Shown: positions 12,528 through 12,609 of the stretch, piece after piece
Position numbering within the stretch: position 1 is the first letter of the stretch
Layout: each line of letters opens with the position of its first letter
Source: Fervidibacter sp032160945
GTDB taxonomy: Bacteria > Armatimonadota > Fervidibacteria > Fervidibacterales > Fervidibacteraceae
Direction: 5' to 3' (one strand)
Length of the DNA: 12,609 nucleotides
Assembly: GCA_032160945.1 (NCBI GenBank)
Contig: JAVHTL010000098.1
Program-made: the position numbers and the translations under genes
The notes under the pieces: model-generated
Told to the model about the DNA's origin: nothing
What the model saw: only the letters and a program-made list of their open reading frames with translations
Databases searched by the model: none

Positions 12528-12609
12528 GAAATTTGGAAAGTCGGCGGGGCATGGAAGCCCGCTCTGTCCCCTGCCGACGAAATTTGGAAAGTCGGCGGGG
12601 CATGGAAGC
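12510..12609 (+). repeat. 51-bp exact tandem duplication, cut by window end
   Basis: Positions 12510-12560 are repeated without mismatch at 12561-12609, where the window ends, so the copy number is unknown. Each unit starts GCTCTGTCCCCTGCCGAC and contains GCCGAC and GTCGGC as inverted arms around a 12-base loop. The first unit overlaps the right half of hairpin copy 3, so the array seems to have grown from that repeat. No gene is seen here. Confidence 0.75.

Noticed and set aside
12510..12609. Possible CRISPR array
   Set aside because: The units are contiguous exact duplicates with no unique spacers, and no cas gene is nearby.

Overview
The window looks like chromosomal DNA from a Gram-negative-type (diderm) bacterium, most likely an Armatimonadota lineage close to Fervidibacter. 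This is inferred from four things. There is a prepilin-like protein with a C-terminal H-X9-DG motif, a family abundant in Armatimonadota and Planctomycetota. There is a Tat-exported glycoside hydrolase. There is a very large cysteine-free protein with a signal peptide and an outer-membrane-like C-terminus. Finally, strong AGGAGGTG-type ribosome binding sites recur, often in front of GTG or TTG starts. Lineage was not tested by any search.

Layout, left to right. Positions 1-427 hold no gene; they carry a possible promoter and a cluster of hairpin repeats. A GH5-family glycoside hydrolase (428-1501, +) follows. It converges on a minus-strand pair: a prepilin-like H-X9-DG protein (1855-2643) and a 64-residue single-pass membrane protein (1579-1773). 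A good sigma-70-type promoter at 2735-2763 precedes that pair. Next, also on the minus strand, is a two-gene unit. Its first gene (6499-7785) encodes a membrane protein with two complete anti-sigma-type zinc fingers and a long proline-rich extracytoplasmic part. Its second (2774-6463) encodes a 1229-residue exported protein with about four tandem ~77-residue repeats, probably an outer-membrane beta-barrel. The 500-base gap at 7786-8287 holds a MITE-like element with 18-bp terminal inverted repeats and perhaps a 42-codon ORF.

The right half is housekeeping. pdxT (vitamin B6 synthesis) and uppP (undecaprenyl-diphosphate recycling) lie on the plus strand 19 bases apart. uppP converges on, and overlaps by 11 bases, the end of a minus-strand radC-mreB-mreC operon (rod-shape cytoskeleton). 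tRNA-Ser(UGA) lies upstream of radC and has its own promoter. The window ends in another copy of the hairpin repeat seen at the left end, followed by an exact 51-bp tandem duplication that runs off the edge.

The part with least precedent is the zinc-finger membrane protein and giant repeat protein pair. Its arrangement would fit an envelope-spanning sensing or assembly module, but no function can be assigned from sequence alone. The second point of interest is the dispersed hairpin family, in which stems differ between copies but always pair perfectly around a nearly constant six-base loop.
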